Notes: generated by a model from the letters alone, not told the origin. DNA of 64,000 bases from Bacteroidetes bacterium HGW-Bacteroidetes-5 (GCA_002842515.1 PHDC01000001.1:1364001-1428000); one strand, 5' to 3'; shown: positions 35,176-45,810, numbered from the stretch's first letter. A program made the numbers and translations.

Positions 35176-36117
35176 GTGGAAATTAAAAAAACAGAACAGG
35201 CTACAGTCGTTAAACACACCGGCAGTCACTATTTGGTGAGTAACCTCCCCGAATGGAGTTTAATTACTTGCGTATTAAGGGGCAAGCTCCGTCTAAAGGA
35301 GGGAGTAACCACCAATCCGGTTGCAGTGGGAGACCGCGTATTATATGAGAGTGAGGACGAAGGGAGGGGAGTTATTACAGAGATCTTACCAAGGAAAAAT
35401 TATATTATCCGCAAATCTACAAATCTCTCCAGACAAGCACACATAATTGCATCCAATCTGGATCAGGTTTTTCTTATTGTAACCCTCAATTTTCCTCAAA
35501 CAAAATTTGAATTCATAGATCGTTTTCTTGTTACCTGCGAGGCCTATAAGGTTCCGGTGAAGATTATCATTAATAAGATTGACCTCTTCACAAAAGAGTA
35601 TGATCAATCCCTGGAGATGTTCCGCCATATATACAACGAGAGTGCCGGCTACCAAATAATTGAGGTGTCGGGTTTAAAGAGTATCAATATAGAGAGTGTA
35701 CGGAGTGAGTGTAGAGGTAAGCTCTCCCTCTTCTCCGGAATTTCGGGTGTGGGAAAATCCTCTTTGATAAACTCTCTCGACCCAATGCTCGCACTTAAGA
35801 CCGGAGAGATTTCGGACTACCATAAACAGGGGAAACACACAACAACTTTTTATGAGATTCACCCTCTTAGCAGTGGCGGATTTATAATTGATACCCCGGG
35901 TATAAAGGGTTTCGGGTTGATTGAGATGGCAAAGGAGGAGCTGAGTCACTACTTCCCGGAGATGTTCCGGCTGCTGGACCACTGCCGTTTTGCTCCGTGC
36001 ACACACACTCACGAGCCGGGTTGTGCCGTAAAAGCTGCCGTAGAGGATGGATCTATCACAGAAGAGAGGTATGTTTCATATCTTAGTATGCTTGAAGGGG
36101 AGGATAAATACCGATGA
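35176..36117 (+). CDS. rsgA: Ribosome small-subunit-dependent GTPase RsgA
   Basis: A circularly permuted GTPase that checks late maturation of the 30S subunit. Using the GTG at 35176 gives 313 residues; a TTG at 35131 would add 15 residues that fit no RsgA. Order of motifs is G4 (NKID), then G1 GISGVGKSSLIN, then G3 DTPG, the RsgA arrangement. The N-terminal OB fold (TVVKHTGSHYLV) and the C-terminal zinc site (HCRFAPCTHTHEPGC) are intact. A TATATTCG box ends 5 bp before the GTG, suggesting a leaderless or very short leader. It overlaps the MATE gene by 4 bp (ATGA). Confidence 0.9.
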   Translation: MEIKKTEQATVVKHTGSHYLVSNLPEWSLITCVLRGKLRLKEGVTTNPVAVGDRVLYESEDEGRGVITEILPRKNYIIRKSTNLSRQAHIIASNLDQVFLIVTLNFPQTKFEFIDRFLVTCEAYKVPVKIIINKIDLFTKEYDQSLEMFRHIYNESAGYQIIEVSGLKSINIESVRSECRGKLSLFSGISGVGKSSLINSLDPMLALKTGEISDYHKQGKHTTTFYEIHPLSSGGFIIDTPGIKGFGLIEMAKEELSHYFPEMFRLLDHCRFAPCTHTHEPGCAVKAAVEDGSITEERYVSYLSMLEGEDKYR

Positions 36118-37415
36118 ACAGACGAATTCTTAAGTTAGCCGGCCCGAGCATACTCGCAAACATTACGGTACCACTGGTCGGAATGGTAGATCTCGCAATT
36201 GCCGGTAGGCTGGGCGACGCAGCAAGTATAGGCGGAATAGCCATCTCCACAATGCTCTTCGATCTGCTCTACTGGAATATGGGTTTCCTAAGGGTGGGCA
36301 CAGGTGGTTATGCTGCCCAGGCCTACGGTCGCAGAGATTTTTCGGATGCTTTCCGGGTTCTTGTTCAGGCAGTAGGGACTGCTGTTCTGGCAGCAATGTT
36401 TATCTGGGCAATCCAGCTTGTATATCTGGAGAGCGCTTTTCTTATTATAGATTGCACCCCACAAGTGGAGTCTCTGGCAAGAGAGTATTTCTTTATCAGG
36501 ATCTGGGCAGCTCCCGCAACGCTCTCTCTGTTTGCATTCAAGGGTTGGTTCATTGGGATGCAAAACACCATCAGCCCTATGGTGGTGGATGTAACGGTTA
36601 ATGTTCTGAATCTTATCCTTAGTGTCATTTTCGGTATCGGTCTAAAGATGGGTATCCCGGGAATTGCACTGGGCACGCTATTATCTCAATATATTGGACT
36701 CATTGTGGCTCTAACACTAATGTATGTCTACTACAAAAAGCTATTCCACTACATAAATGTGAAGGCGAGTCTTAAGCTCAAGGAGATGAAAAAATTCTTC
36801 GTTCTCAACGGGAACCTCTTCCTTCGCTCCACCTCACTTCTGCTGGTCTACTCCGGATTTACGAGCATTGCTGCCAGATATGGAGACAATCTGCTTGCCG
36901 TTAGCACAATAATGATGAAGCTGATGCTTCTCTACTCCTATTTCATAGATGGGTTTGCCTATGCAGGAGAGGCAATTACAGGAAGGTTAGTTGGGGCAAA
37001 GGAGCTGAATATGCTTAAAAAGGCTATAAGAGTTTTGTTTATCTGGACATTTATCATTTCCATTGTCTCGACCTTTGTATACGCATTTGCCGGAGAGCCT
37101 ATTTTCCGGCTTATGACCAATAACAGCGATGTTTTACTATCTGCCAAAACATATCTCCCCTGGCTTCTGGCTGTGCCTGTGCTCAGTTGTGTCGCTTTTA
37201 TCCTGGACGGCATATTCATCGGAGCTACCGCCTCTGTTGCAATAAGAGATACAATGCTGTTATCTGCAGCATCCTTTTTTATCTCCTATTTTATGATGGA
37301 GAGTTTTATGGGCCTTCACGCACTCTACCTCGCCTATATGGTTCATCTGGTTGTAAGAACAGTTATGATGTCCCTGCTAATGAAGCGAAAGGTACTCAGT
37401 AAAGCAACCCGCTAA
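36114..37415 (+). CDS. MATE family efflux transporter
   Basis: A 433-residue inner-membrane protein with about 12 hydrophobic helices in two related bundles. It matches the DinF-like branch of the MATE family (SILANITVPLVGMVDLAIAG at the N-terminus). Such proteins export cationic compounds in exchange for Na+ or H+; substrate unknown. Its ATG overlaps the rsgA stop codon, so the two are translationally coupled. Confidence 0.88.
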   Translation: MNRRILKLAGPSILANITVPLVGMVDLAIAGRLGDAASIGGIAISTMLFDLLYWNMGFLRVGTGGYAAQAYGRRDFSDAFRVLVQAVGTAVLAAMFIWAIQLVYLESAFLIIDCTPQVESLAREYFFIRIWAAPATLSLFAFKGWFIGMQNTISPMVVDVTVNVLNLILSVIFGIGLKMGIPGIALGTLLSQYIGLIVALTLMYVYYKKLFHYINVKASLKLKEMKKFFVLNGNLFLRSTSLLLVYSGFTSIAARYGDNLLAVSTIMMKLMLLYSYFIDGFAYAGEAITGRLVGAKELNMLKKAIRVLFIWTFIISIVSTFVYAFAGEPIFRLMTNNSDVLLSAKTYLPWLLAVPVLSCVAFILDGIFIGATASVAIRDTMLLSAASFFISYFMMESFMGLHALYLAYMVHLVVRTVMMSLLMKRKVLSKATR

Positions 37416-37429
37416 AGCAGATCAACCCG

Positions 37430-38008
37430 CTAATATCTTGCAGAAACTGCGTCCCAGTCAACTATTGTCCACAAAGCGTTTATGTAGTCTGCCCTTCTGT
37501 TTTGATAATCGAGATAGTAGGCGTGCTCCCACACATCAAAGGTTAATATTGGGGTAAGCCCTTTGGTGAGAGGGTTGCCTGCATTGCTCTCTTTAACAAT
37601 GGAGAGTTTACCGGCAGAGTCTTTAACCAGCCAGCCCCATCCGGAGCCAAAAACCGAGAGAGAAGCTGCAGAGAACTCACTCTTAAAGTTTTCGAATGAG
37701 CCCCACTCGGCATCAATTGCCCCTGCGAGTGCTCCTTTAGGTACTCCAGGATGTGTGCTTTTTTTAAAGGAGTAGAAGTAGAAGGTGTGGTTCCAAACCT
37801 GTGCAGCGTTGTTAAAAATTGCACCGTCAGATTTAAGAATAATCTCTTCGAGAGACATATTCTCAAAGGTTGTTCCCTTGATAAGGTTGTTTAGGTTTGT
37901 AACGTAGGTCTGGTGGTGTTTCCCGTGGTGAAACTCAATTGTTCCAGCGGCAATTACTGGCTCCAGTGCATCTTTGGCATAAGGTAAAACCGGCAGTTGA
38001 AAATTCAT
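37430..38008 (-). CDS. sodB: Superoxide dismutase (Fe type)
   Basis: Removes superoxide in the cytoplasm. The 192-residue protein has metal ligands in FEFHHGKHH-like IEFHHGKHH (His27), VWNHTFY, and DVWEHAYY (Asp and His near residues 158-162). The glutamine in NNAAQVWNH is the position used by iron enzymes, so Fe-type is favoured over Mn-type, though cambialistic activity is possible. It is single and convergent with the MATE gene, divergent from fbp. Confidence 0.93.
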   Translation of the reverse strand: MNFQLPVLPYAKDALEPVIAAGTIEFHHGKHHQTYVTNLNNLIKGTTFENMSLEEIILKSDGAIFNNAAQVWNHTFYFYSFKKSTHPGVPKGALAGAIDAEWGSFENFKSEFSAASLSVFGSGWGWLVKDSAGKLSIVKESNAGNPLTKGLTPILTFDVWEHAYYLDYQNRRADYINALWTIVDWDAVSARY

Positions 38009-38025
38009 AATATTTATTATCTTTG
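37997..38025 (+). promoter_or_regulatory. fbp promoter
   Basis: TTG at 37997-37999, an 18-bp spacer and TATCTTTG at 38018-38025 fit the Bacteroidota consensus. The -33 part lies within the sodB start region. Confidence 0.6.
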
Positions 38026-38058
38026 GTTACTGCTAATATATGCAAAAAAATCTGAAAA

Positions 38059-40020
38059 ATGAAAGATCTCAAATACCTGAAGCTCCTCTCCAGAAGCTTT
38101 CCAACAATTTCTGATGCTACGACAGAGATAATAAACCTCGAAGCAATACTGAACCTGCCTAAAGGGACAGAGCATTTTCTCACCGATATACACGGAGAGC
38201 ACGAAGCTTTCCGCCACGTTCTCAAGAATGCATCCGGGGTAATCCGCAAAAAGGTTGAGATGATTTTCGGCCACAGGTTGCGGGAACAGGAGAAGAAGGA
38301 GATCTGCTCTCTTATCTACTATCCGCAGGAGAAGCTTGATGTTATTAAGCAGAGGGAGGGCAAAGAGATTGACGATTGGTACAAGGTAATACTTGTGCAG
38401 CTGATAAGCGTATGCAGTAATGTCTCTTCCAAGTACACACGCTCAAAGGTGAGAAAGGCTCTCCCAAAAGAGTACTCATACATTATTCAGGAGCTGCTCC
38501 ACGAATCATTTGCAGAGCCCAACAAACAGGAGTATATATCCTCAATTATATCGACAATCGTTTCTACCGGTCGTGCAGAGCACTTTATTACAGCCATCTG
38601 CAACCTTATCCAGAGGCTTACTATAGACTCACTCCACGTTATAGGGGATGTTTATGACAGAGGACCGGGGGCTCATATAATAATGGATCTGCTTTGCAAC
38701 TATCACAATTTTGACATTCAGTGGGGGAATCACGACATTGTCTGGATGGGTGCTGCCTCGGGAAGTGAAGCGTGTATGGCAAATGTGGTGAGGATGTCGC
38801 TTCGCTATGCAAACCTGAAGACACTGGAGGAGGGTTACGGAATAAATCTTATGCCTCTGGCCTCATTTGCAATGGAGTGCTACAGTGATGACCCTTGTTC
38901 GCTCTTCAAACCAAAATTAAATGAAGACGAACCGGTAAAGAACAAAGATATCAAGATTATATCCCAGATGCATAAGGCCATAACCGTTATTCAGTTTAAA
39001 CTGGAGGGGGCTGTTATAGATCGCAACAAAGAGTTTGGAATGGAAGATCGCAGGCAGCTGCATTTGATAAACTACGAAAAGGGAACAGTAATGATCAATG
39101 GGGTGGAATACCCGCTAAAGGATACCAACTTTCCTACCATAGATCCGGCTAATCCTTATAAACTCACAGAGGAGGAGCAGGATGTTGTGGATAAACTGAT
39201 GCACTATTTCCTATCCAGCGGTAAGCTCAAAAAACATATGAGGTGTATGTACAATAACGGCTCTCTCTATCTGGTAAGAAACGCCAATCTGCTATATCAC
39301 GGTTCAGTTCCGCTTAATGAAGATGGCTCCCTCAAAAAGGTTCGGATAGGCAATGAAGAGCTTAGCGGCAAGGCTCTTTTCGATAAAATAGACAAACTGG
39401 TAAGACAGGCATTCTTTGAGGAGAGGGGTAAGCCGGGGAAAACAACCGGGAGAGATCTTATCTGGTATCTATGGTGCGGCCCCTACTCACCACCATTTGA
39501 CAAGGAGAAGATGGCCACCTTCGAGAGGTATTTTATTGCAGATAAAGAGACCCATAAAGAGAAGAAGGGTCACTACTATTATCTTAAAGACAATAAAGAG
39601 ATCTGCGAAATGATTCTAAAGGAGTTTGGAATTGAAGAGGCGCAATCTCACATAATTAACGGCCACATCCCGGTAAAAACCGGCAAGGGGGAGTCTCCGA
39701 TAAAGGCCGGCGGGAAACTTCTGGTCATAGACGGAGGGTACTCAAAAGCCTACCAATCTGAGACCGGAATTGCCGGATACACATTAATCTACAACTCACA
39801 CGGGCTGCAACTGGCGCAACACCAACCTTTTGTAACAACAGCCAAGGCAATAAGGGATGGAGATGATATAATCTCGGAGACAACCGTAGTTGAGTTCAGC
39901 AACAAACGTATGCTGGTAAGGGATACCGACATTGGTGCCGAGCTTCAGAAACAGATTGACGATCTTCTACACCTTGTGAGTGCATACAGAAACGGTCTTA
40001 TTAAAGAGGCGCTCTTGTAG
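38059..40020 (+). CDS. fbp: Fructose-1,6-bisphosphatase class III
   Basis: Dephosphorylates fructose 1,6-bisphosphate in gluconeogenesis. At 653 residues it is the large class III form of Firmicutes and Bacteroidota, a metallophosphatase unrelated to E. coli Fbp. The metal-site motifs are TDIHGEHEAF (about 42-51), IGDVYDRGPGAH (about 194-205) and WGNHDIVWMG (about 223-232), with a C-terminal NGHIPVK and DGGYSKAY. It is encoded alone, with its own promoter. Confidence 0.93.
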   Translation: MKDLKYLKLLSRSFPTISDATTEIINLEAILNLPKGTEHFLTDIHGEHEAFRHVLKNASGVIRKKVEMIFGHRLREQEKKEICSLIYYPQEKLDVIKQREGKEIDDWYKVILVQLISVCSNVSSKYTRSKVRKALPKEYSYIIQELLHESFAEPNKQEYISSIISTIVSTGRAEHFITAICNLIQRLTIDSLHVIGDVYDRGPGAHIIMDLLCNYHNFDIQWGNHDIVWMGAASGSEACMANVVRMSLRYANLKTLEEGYGINLMPLASFAMECYSDDPCSLFKPKLNEDEPVKNKDIKIISQMHKAITVIQFKLEGAVIDRNKEFGMEDRRQLHLINYEKGTVMINGVEYPLKDTNFPTIDPANPYKLTEEEQDVVDKLMHYFLSSGKLKKHMRCMYNNGSLYLVRNANLLYHGSVPLNEDGSLKKVRIGNEELSGKALFDKIDKLVRQAFFEERGKPGKTTGRDLIWYLWCGPYSPPFDKEKMATFERYFIADKETHKEKKGHYYYLKDNKEICEMILKEFGIEEAQSHIINGHIPVKTGKGESPIKAGGKLLVIDGGYSKAYQSETGIAGYTLIYNSHGLQLAQHQPFVTTAKAIRDGDDIISETTVVEFSNKRMLVRDTDIGAELQKQIDDLLHLVSAYRNGLIKEALL

Positions 40021-40024
40021 ACCT

Positions 40025-40939
40025 CTATTTTACAGGAGTTAGAAAGAGCTCGGCCATCATACATCTGGCAGATCCACCTCCGTTGTTCTCTATGGTTGTA
40101 AGGTTTGGTGCAACAATTTTGCAGTGCTGCCCAATTTTATCTACCTGATCCTGAGTTAAAGAGTTGTAGGCTGTTTTTGACATTACTAAAATAGACTCGG
40201 CCGTTTTACTCTCTACCTCCAGCATATTCCCAGCAAATTTCTCCATCTGCTCCAGAGATATCTCAATAATCTCTTTGTCGCTCTCCTCAATAAGGGCGAT
40301 AAGGTTCTGCCTCTCATCTATATCTTTAACGGCATCCAGACAAACAACGGCAAAGCTTCCCGCGATACACATCATAACATTTGTGTGGTAAATTGGGTTC
40401 CCGGCAGAGTCGGAGGCATTGAACAGAAAGTAGTCGTAGTCCAGTTCGTCGCAGAATGCCTCAAGAACTGTCTCATCTGTTCTTACAGAGCGGCAGGCAA
40501 ATACCAGGTTATGGTCTCTGTCAAATATCATACTGCCTGTACCCTCCAGAAAAAGAGATTTTTCTTCAAATTTTGTAAGGTCTACTACTCTCTTGACCCG
40601 GAAGTTTTTCCTGATAAAATCCAGCACGGCGGGTTTTCTCTCAAGGCGCCTGTTTGGGGCAAACATCGGGTATAGCACCAGCGTACCCCCCTCGTGAGCC
40701 GAGAACCAGTTGTTCGGAAATATTGAGTCCGGGGTGTGTGGTTCGGGTGTATCTTCAATAACGAAAACCTCAACTCCTGCCGAACGGAGAAGTTGCACAA
40801 ACTCGTCAAACTCTTTAATTGCTCCTTCGCGAGCATTACTCTCGTGCCCTCTTTGCTGGAAAGCGTTATTTGCAGATGTCTGTTCATTGAACCCGAAATT
40901 CACGGGTCTCACCATTAAAATTCTGGATGTAGATTGCAT
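40025..40939 (-). CDS. ctlX: Citrulline-utilisation hydrolase CtlX-type
   Basis: A 304-residue guanidino/ureido hydrolase of the amidinotransferase fold. Conserved elements are DSIFPNNWFS, LEGTGSMIFDR, YHTNVMM with the catalytic His, and the C-terminal GGGSARCMMAELF with nucleophile Cys293. The CtlX group hydrolyses citrulline to ornithine, releasing ammonia and carbon dioxide. The gene directly follows rocD by 35 bp, whose enzyme consumes ornithine, which supports this assignment; together with ArcA a route from arginine to glutamate semialdehyde is complete. Confidence 0.88.
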   Translation of the reverse strand: MQSTSRILMVRPVNFGFNEQTSANNAFQQRGHESNAREGAIKEFDEFVQLLRSAGVEVFVIEDTPEPHTPDSIFPNNWFSAHEGGTLVLYPMFAPNRRLERKPAVLDFIRKNFRVKRVVDLTKFEEKSLFLEGTGSMIFDRDHNLVFACRSVRTDETVLEAFCDELDYDYFLFNASDSAGNPIYHTNVMMCIAGSFAVVCLDAVKDIDERQNLIALIEESDKEIIEISLEQMEKFAGNMLEVESKTAESILVMSKTAYNSLTQDQVDKIGQHCKIVAPNLTTIENNGGGSARCMMAELFLTPVK

Positions 40940-40974
40940 TATCTCTTTTCTGATTAATTTGCTTTGATTTTAAC

Positions 40975-42204
40975 TTACTCCAATGCTCTGAAAGACTTTT
41001 TAATAATCTCTATAGCCTCCATAAGCTCAGTTTCGGTTATCACCAAAGGAGGTGCAAATCTTATAATGTGTTTATGGGTTGGTTTTGCAATGAGTCCGTT
41101 CTGGGCCATTTCAACACATACATCCCACGCCTCTTTGCCATTGTATGGTTTCACAACAATAGCGTTGAGCAGCCCCTTTCCTCTTACCAACTCTATGAAT
41201 GGTGAGTCAAAATTTCTCATCTCCCGGCGGAAGATCTCACCCAGTGTAGCTGCCCTCTCTGTGAGTCTCTCCTCTTTAACAACCTCAAGTGCTGCCATAG
41301 CCACACGGTTTGCGAGCGGAAATCCACCGAATGTAGAGCCGTGCTCTCCCGGTTTTATGGTAAGCATAATCTCATCATCTGCAAGTACGGCAGATATCGG
41401 AAGTACCCCTCCGGAGATGGCTTTACCCAGAATAACTATATCCGGCCGTATCTCTTCGTGGTCACAGCATAACATCTTACCGGTACGGGCAATTCCTGTC
41501 TGAACCTCATCTGCAACAAATAGAACATTGTGCTTCTTGCACAGGTCGTAACATTTTTTTAGATAGCCGTCATCCGGAACAAAGACACCGGCTTCGCCCT
41601 GAATTGGCTCTACCAGAAATGCGGCAATGTTTTTCCCATAATCTGTAAGCACCTTTTCCAGTGCAGATACATCGTTATAGGGTATCTTAATGAGGCCCGG
41701 AGTAAATGGGCCGTAACCTGCGTATGAATCCGGGTCTGTGGAGAGTGAGACAATTGATATTGTACGGCCGTGAAAATTGCCTTCACACCCTACTATCATC
41801 GCCATATTCTCGTGAATTCCCTTTTTTGAATATCCCCACCTTCTGGAGAGCTTAAGTGCAGTCTCAACCGCCTCTGCACCTGAGTTCATCGGAAGGATCT
41901 TGTCGTATCCGAAATAGTTGTGCATAAACTCCTCATAAGGGCCTAATGTGTCGTTGTAAAAGGCTCTTGATGTGAGACATAGCTTCTGCGCCTGCTCGGT
42001 GAGTGCCTTTACAATCTTTGGGTGACAGTGACCCTGGTTAACTGCAGAGTAGGCAGAGAGAAAATCGAAATATCTCTTACCGTCTACATCCCATACATAC
42101 GCCCCCTCTCCTCTTGATAAAACAACCTCTAAAGGGTGGTAGTTGTGAGCTCCGAAATGCTCTTCCTGTGTAATAAAAGCCTGAGATTTTGGTGAAATTT
42201 TCAT
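40975..42204 (-). CDS. rocD: Ornithine aminotransferase
   Basis: A 409-residue PLP enzyme of class III aminotransferases that transfers the delta-amino group of ornithine to 2-oxoglutarate, giving glutamate 5-semialdehyde. Recognised from [45 protein letters not shown] and the PLP lysine in ILGKAISGG. High similarity to ornithine aminotransferases over N-acetylornithine types is inferred from the N-terminal [10 protein letters not shown]-like region ([19 protein letters not shown]). It is the first gene of the rocD-ctlX pair; a TAAATTTG box lies at 42244-42251. Confidence 0.92.
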   Translation of the reverse strand: MKISPKSQAFITQEEHFGAHNYHPLEVVLSRGEGAYVWDVDGKRYFDFLSAYSAVNQGHCHPKIVKALTEQAQKLCLTSRAFYNDTLGPYEEFMHNYFGYDKILPMNSGAEAVETALKLSRRWGYSKKGIHENMAMIVGCEGNFHGRTISIVSLSTDPDSYAGYGPFTPGLIKIPYNDVSALEKVLTDYGKNIAAFLVEPIQGEAGVFVPDDGYLKKCYDLCKKHNVLFVADEVQTGIARTGKMLCCDHEEIRPDIVILGKAISGGVLPISAVLADDEIMLTIKPGEHGSTFGGFPLANRVAMAALEVVKEERLTERAATLGEIFRREMRNFDSPFIELVRGKGLLNAIVVKPYNGKEAWDVCVEMAQNGLIAKPTHKHIIRFAPPLVITETELMEAIEIIKKSFRALE

Positions 42205-42243
42205 TACTTTGTTTTATGAAATGAGTAAACTTGTCTTCTACCG

Positions 42244-42251
42244 CAAATTTA
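42244..42251 (-). promoter_or_regulatory. -7 box of rocD-ctlX
   Basis: TAAATTTG on the minus strand, 40 bp before the rocD start. No clear -33 TTTG is seen. It lies back to back with the rpsL promoter. Confidence 0.45.
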
Positions 42252-42285
42252 GCTCATATTTTGGTCGTAAAATGTTAATAAGTTG

Positions 42286-42316
42286 TTTGTAATTACGGAA
42301 AATAGTCTTACCTTTG
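42286..42316 (+). promoter_or_regulatory. Promoter of the rpsL (str) operon
   Basis: TTTG at 42286-42289, a 19-bp spacer and TACCTTTG at 42309-42316: an exact match to TTTG-N19-TAnnTTTG. The leader is about 48 nt. Confidence 0.8.
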
Positions 42317-42367
42317 CAACCCGTTTTGTATAACGAAAATAGTTAAAGCTAAGAATAACAAGTAATT

Positions 42368-42772
42368 ATGCCAACAATTCAACAGTTAGTTCGCAAGGGA
42401 CGTGAGGTTATCGTAGAGAAAAGTAAATCTCGCGCACTTGACTCTTGTCCTCAGAGACGCGGAGTATGTGTACGTGTTTACACAACAACTCCTAAAAAAC
42501 CAAACTCAGCTATGCGTAAAGTAGCTCGTGTACGCCTTACAAATCAGAAAGAGGTGAACGCATATATCCCGGGTGAAGGTCACAACCTTCAGGAGCACTC
42601 AATTGTGCTTGTACGCGGTGGTCGTGTGAAAGATCTTCCTGGTGTTCGTTATCACATCCTTCGCGGTGCTCTTGATACTGCAGGTGTAGACGGACGTAAG
42701 CAAAGCCGCTCACTTTACGGTACGAAGAGGCCTAAGAAAGGCGCAGTTAAAGCTGCGGTAAAGAAAAAGTAA
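42368..42772 (+). CDS. rpsL: 30S ribosomal protein S12
   Basis: A 134-residue S12, located at the decoding centre. The invariant [18 protein letters not shown] and the later [23 protein letters not shown] are intact. It opens the str operon, 22 bp before rpsG. C-terminal lysine-rich tail as usual in the phylum. Confidence 0.98.
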   Translation: MPTIQQLVRKGREVIVEKSKSRALDSCPQRRGVCVRVYTTTPKKPNSAMRKVARVRLTNQKEVNAYIPGEGHNLQEHSIVLVRGGRVKDLPGVRYHILRGALDTAGVDGRKQSRSLYGTKRPKKGAVKAAVKKK

Positions 42773-42794
42773 TAACAAAATCAAATTTAAGTAA

Positions 42795-43271
42795 ATGAGA
42801 AAAACGAAGCCTAAAAAGAGGATTCTGCTTCCCGACCCAAAATTTCACGACTCTTATGTAACAAGATTTGTGAATAACCTTATGATTCAGGGAAAGAAGA
42901 GTATCGCCTATCGCATCTTCTACGATGCGCTTGACATCATCGGCGAAAAGATGAAAGATTCTGACAAGGCTCCTTTAGAGATCTGGAAAAAAGCATTAGA
43001 GAATGTAACACCACAAGTTGAGGTTAAAAGCCGCAGGGTTGGTGGAGCAAACTTCCAGGTTCCTACAGAGGTGCGTCCCGAAAGGAAAATTTCAATCTCG
43101 ATGAAAAACCTTATTATGTACGCACGCAAACGTTCCGGTCACACTATGGCCGACAAACTTGCCGCAGAGATTATGGCAGCCTATAACAACGAGGGTGCTT
43201 CTTACAAGAGAAAAGAGGATATGCACAAAATGGCAGAGGCTAATAAGGCGTTTGCACATTTCCGTTTTTAA
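42795..43271 (+). CDS. rpsG: 30S ribosomal protein S7
   Basis: A 158-residue S7, which nucleates assembly of the 30S head and contacts the E site. Recognised from the start MRKTKPKKR, the YDSxxVxxFVNxLM-like segment ([18 protein letters not shown]), [16 protein letters not shown] and the C-terminal [19 protein letters not shown]. Second gene of the str operon. Confidence 0.98.
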   Translation: MRKTKPKKRILLPDPKFHDSYVTRFVNNLMIQGKKSIAYRIFYDALDIIGEKMKDSDKAPLEIWKKALENVTPQVEVKSRRVGGANFQVPTEVRPERKISISMKNLIMYARKRSGHTMADKLAAEIMAAYNNEGASYKRKEDMHKMAEANKAFAHFRF

Positions 43272-43299
43272 GCACCAAATAGCACCACTATCCAAATAA

Positions 43300-45420
43300 A
43301 TGGCAAGAGATTTAAAATATACAAGAAATATCGGCATAATGGCCCACATTGATGCCGGTAAAACTACTACATCCGAACGAATTCTTTTTTACACAGGTAA
43401 AACTCACAAGATCGGCGAAGTACACGACGGAGCCGCAACAATGGACTGGATGGTTCAGGAGCAGGAGAGGGGAATAACAATCACATCTGCAGCGACTACA
43501 GCCTTCTGGGACTACAATGGAGACCTGTATCAGATTAACCTTATAGACACTCCGGGACACGTAGATTTTACAGTAGAGGTCGAGAGATCTCTTCGTGTAC
43601 TTGATGGTACTGTTGCCACATTCTGCGCCGTTGGCCGCGTTCAGCCTCAATCTGAGACTGTTTGGCGCCAGGCAGATAAGTATCACGTTCCCAAAATGGC
43701 TTATGTAAACAAAATGGACCGTACCGGCGCCGATTTCTATGCTGTTGTCGAAGAGATAAACAGCAAGTTGGGTGCCAATGCAGTTCCGATTGCTCTGCCT
43801 ATCGGGGCTGAAGATAAATTCGAAGGAATAATTGACCTTATAGCAAATAAAGCATACTATTACGACCAGGATAATAAAGAGCTTATAAACTACGTCGTAA
43901 AAGAGGTGCCTGCAAATATGGTTGCAGAGGCAGCTGAGTGGAGAGGAAAACTAGTTGAGTCAATTGCAGAGTATAACGATGCAATTCTTGAGAAGTTCTT
44001 CGACGATCCTGACTCTATATCCGATACCGAAATTATAGATGCACTTCGCAAAGCTACCATTGATATGGCGGTTGTACCTGTGACGTGCGGCTCATCATTC
44101 AAAAACAAAGGCGTTCAATATCTGCTGGATTCTGTGATGCGCTACCTGCCATCACCCCTTGACATCGGTGACATTAAGGGTATCAACCCGGACACCGAGA
44201 AAGAGGAGATTCGTAAAACAGATATCAAAGAGCCTTTCTGCGGTCTTGTTTTCAAGATTGCAACCGACCCTTATGTGGGACGTCTGGCATACATCAGAGC
44301 TTACTCCGGCAAACTGGATTCGGGATCTTATGTCCTGAATACACGCTCCGGCAAGAAAGAGAGAGTTGCCCGTCTCTACCAGATGCACTCAAACAAACAG
44401 AACCCAATTGAATTTGTAGAGGCTGGCGATATTTGCGCTGCAGTGGGCTTCAAGGAGCTTCGCACCGGAGATACAGTGTGTCTTGAGAGCAAACCAATCG
44501 TTCTGGAATCTATGTCTTTCCCGGATCCCGTTATCGGTCTTGCAGTTGAGCCAAAAACTCAAAAAGATCTTGACAAACTGGGAATGGCCCTCTCTAAACT
44601 ATCGGAAGAGGATCCTACATTTACAGTTCGTACAGACCACGAGACAGGGCAGACAGTAATCAGCGGAATGGGTGAACTCCACCTGGAGATTATTGTAGAC
44701 CGTCTTAAGAGGGAGTTTGGAGTGGAGATTAACCAGGGTGCTCCTCAGGTTAACTACAAAGAGGCTATCCGTTCAACTGTCCAGCATCGCGAGGTGTTCA
44801 AGAAGCAGACCGGTGGTAGAGGTAAATTTGCAGATATCATTTTTGAGATAGGACCTGCAGATGAAGGTATCTCCGGACTTCAATTCATAGATGAGGTAAA
44901 AGGCGGTAATATCCCAAGAGAGTATGTACCATCTGTTGAGAAGGGCTTCAAAGCTGCTCTCTCAAATGGTGTTCTTGCAGGATATGAGGTAACATCCCTT
45001 AAGGTTGTTCTTAAGGATGGTTCATTCCACGCAGTTGACTCAGATGCCCTTTCGTTTGAAATTTGTGCAAGACAGGCATTCCGTAAGGCTTGCCCTAAAG
45101 CGCACCCTTATATTCAGGAGCCTATTATGTCTCTTGAAGTTGTTACACCGGAAGATTATCTTGGAGATGTAATTGGTGACCTTAACAAACGCAGGGGCCA
45201 GATAAACAATATGGACTCGAAAGGTAATGCAAGGATTGTAAAGGCTAAAGTGCCCCTCTCGGAGCAGTTTGGCTATGTAACTATACTTCGTACTCTATCA
45301 TCCGGACGCGCTACCAGCACAATGGAGTTCTCTCACTATACCGAACTTCCTGCTAATCTTGCAAAAGAGGTTATTGAGAAGGCCGGCGGAAAGAAATTTG
45401 ATAACGACTTAGACGAATAA
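43300..45420 (+). CDS. fusA: Elongation factor G
   Basis: A 706-residue translocation GTPase. G1 is AHIDAGKT at residues 15-22, switch I includes the [11 protein letters not shown] segment, G3 DTPGHVDF and G4 NKMDRTGAD are intact, and domains II-V follow with the [18 protein letters not shown] stretch of domain III. It lies in the str operon 28 bp after rpsG and 20 bp before rpsJ, in the canonical order. Confidence 0.98.
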   Translation: MARDLKYTRNIGIMAHIDAGKTTTSERILFYTGKTHKIGEVHDGAATMDWMVQEQERGITITSAATTAFWDYNGDLYQINLIDTPGHVDFTVEVERSLRVLDGTVATFCAVGRVQPQSETVWRQADKYHVPKMAYVNKMDRTGADFYAVVEEINSKLGANAVPIALPIGAEDKFEGIIDLIANKAYYYDQDNKELINYVVKEVPANMVAEAAEWRGKLVESIAEYNDAILEKFFDDPDSISDTEIIDALRKATIDMAVVPVTCGSSFKNKGVQYLLDSVMRYLPSPLDIGDIKGINPDTEKEEIRKTDIKEPFCGLVFKIATDPYVGRLAYIRAYSGKLDSGSYVLNTRSGKKERVARLYQMHSNKQNPIEFVEAGDICAAVGFKELRTGDTVCLESKPIVLESMSFPDPVIGLAVEPKTQKDLDKLGMALSKLSEEDPTFTVRTDHETGQTVISGMGELHLEIIVDRLKREFGVEINQGAPQVNYKEAIRSTVQHREVFKKQTGGRGKFADIIFEIGPADEGISGLQFIDEVKGGNIPREYVPSVEKGFKAALSNGVLAGYEVTSLKVVLKDGSFHAVDSDALSFEICARQAFRKACPKAHPYIQEPIMSLEVVTPEDYLGDVIGDLNKRRGQINNMDSKGNARIVKAKVPLSEQFGYVTILRTLSSGRATSTMEFSHYTELPANLAKEVIEKAGGKKFDNDLDE

Positions 45421-45440
45421 AAAGAGAAAAAAATAAAGAT

Positions 45441-45746
45441 ATGAGCCAAAAAATAAGAATTAAGCTAAAATCTTACGATCATATGCTCGTTGATAAATCG
45501 GCAGATAAGATCGTTAAAACAGTAAAAGCTACCGGTGCTGTTGTAAGTGGCCCTATTCCACTCCCTACAGACAAGAAGATTTTCACCGTAAACCGCTCTA
45601 CCTTCGTTAACAAGAAGGCTCGCGAGCAGTTCGAACTGAACTCTTTCCGCCGTCTGCTGGACATCTACAGCTCAACTCCTAAAACAGTTGATGCATTGAT
45701 GAAACTTGAACTTCCCAGCGGAGTTGAAGTAGAAATCAAAGTCTGA
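45441..45746 (+). CDS. rpsJ: 30S ribosomal protein S10
   Basis: A 101-residue S10 beginning [14 protein letters not shown] and containing [17 protein letters not shown]. In most bacteria of this phylum it is followed by rplC; here it is the last gene of the operon and a tRNA gene follows after 83 bp. No terminator lies between them, so the tRNA may be partly transcribed from the str promoter. Confidence 0.98.
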   Translation: MSQKIRIKLKSYDHMLVDKSADKIVKTVKATGAVVSGPIPLPTDKKIFTVNRSTFVNKKAREQFELNSFRRLLDIYSSTPKTVDALMKLELPSGVEVEIKV

Positions 45747-45810
45747 TAAAGAAGTTTGAAAAAATTGAAATAGTGACTGTATTTAATAATAGGAGTTAAG
45801 AGATTTTTAT

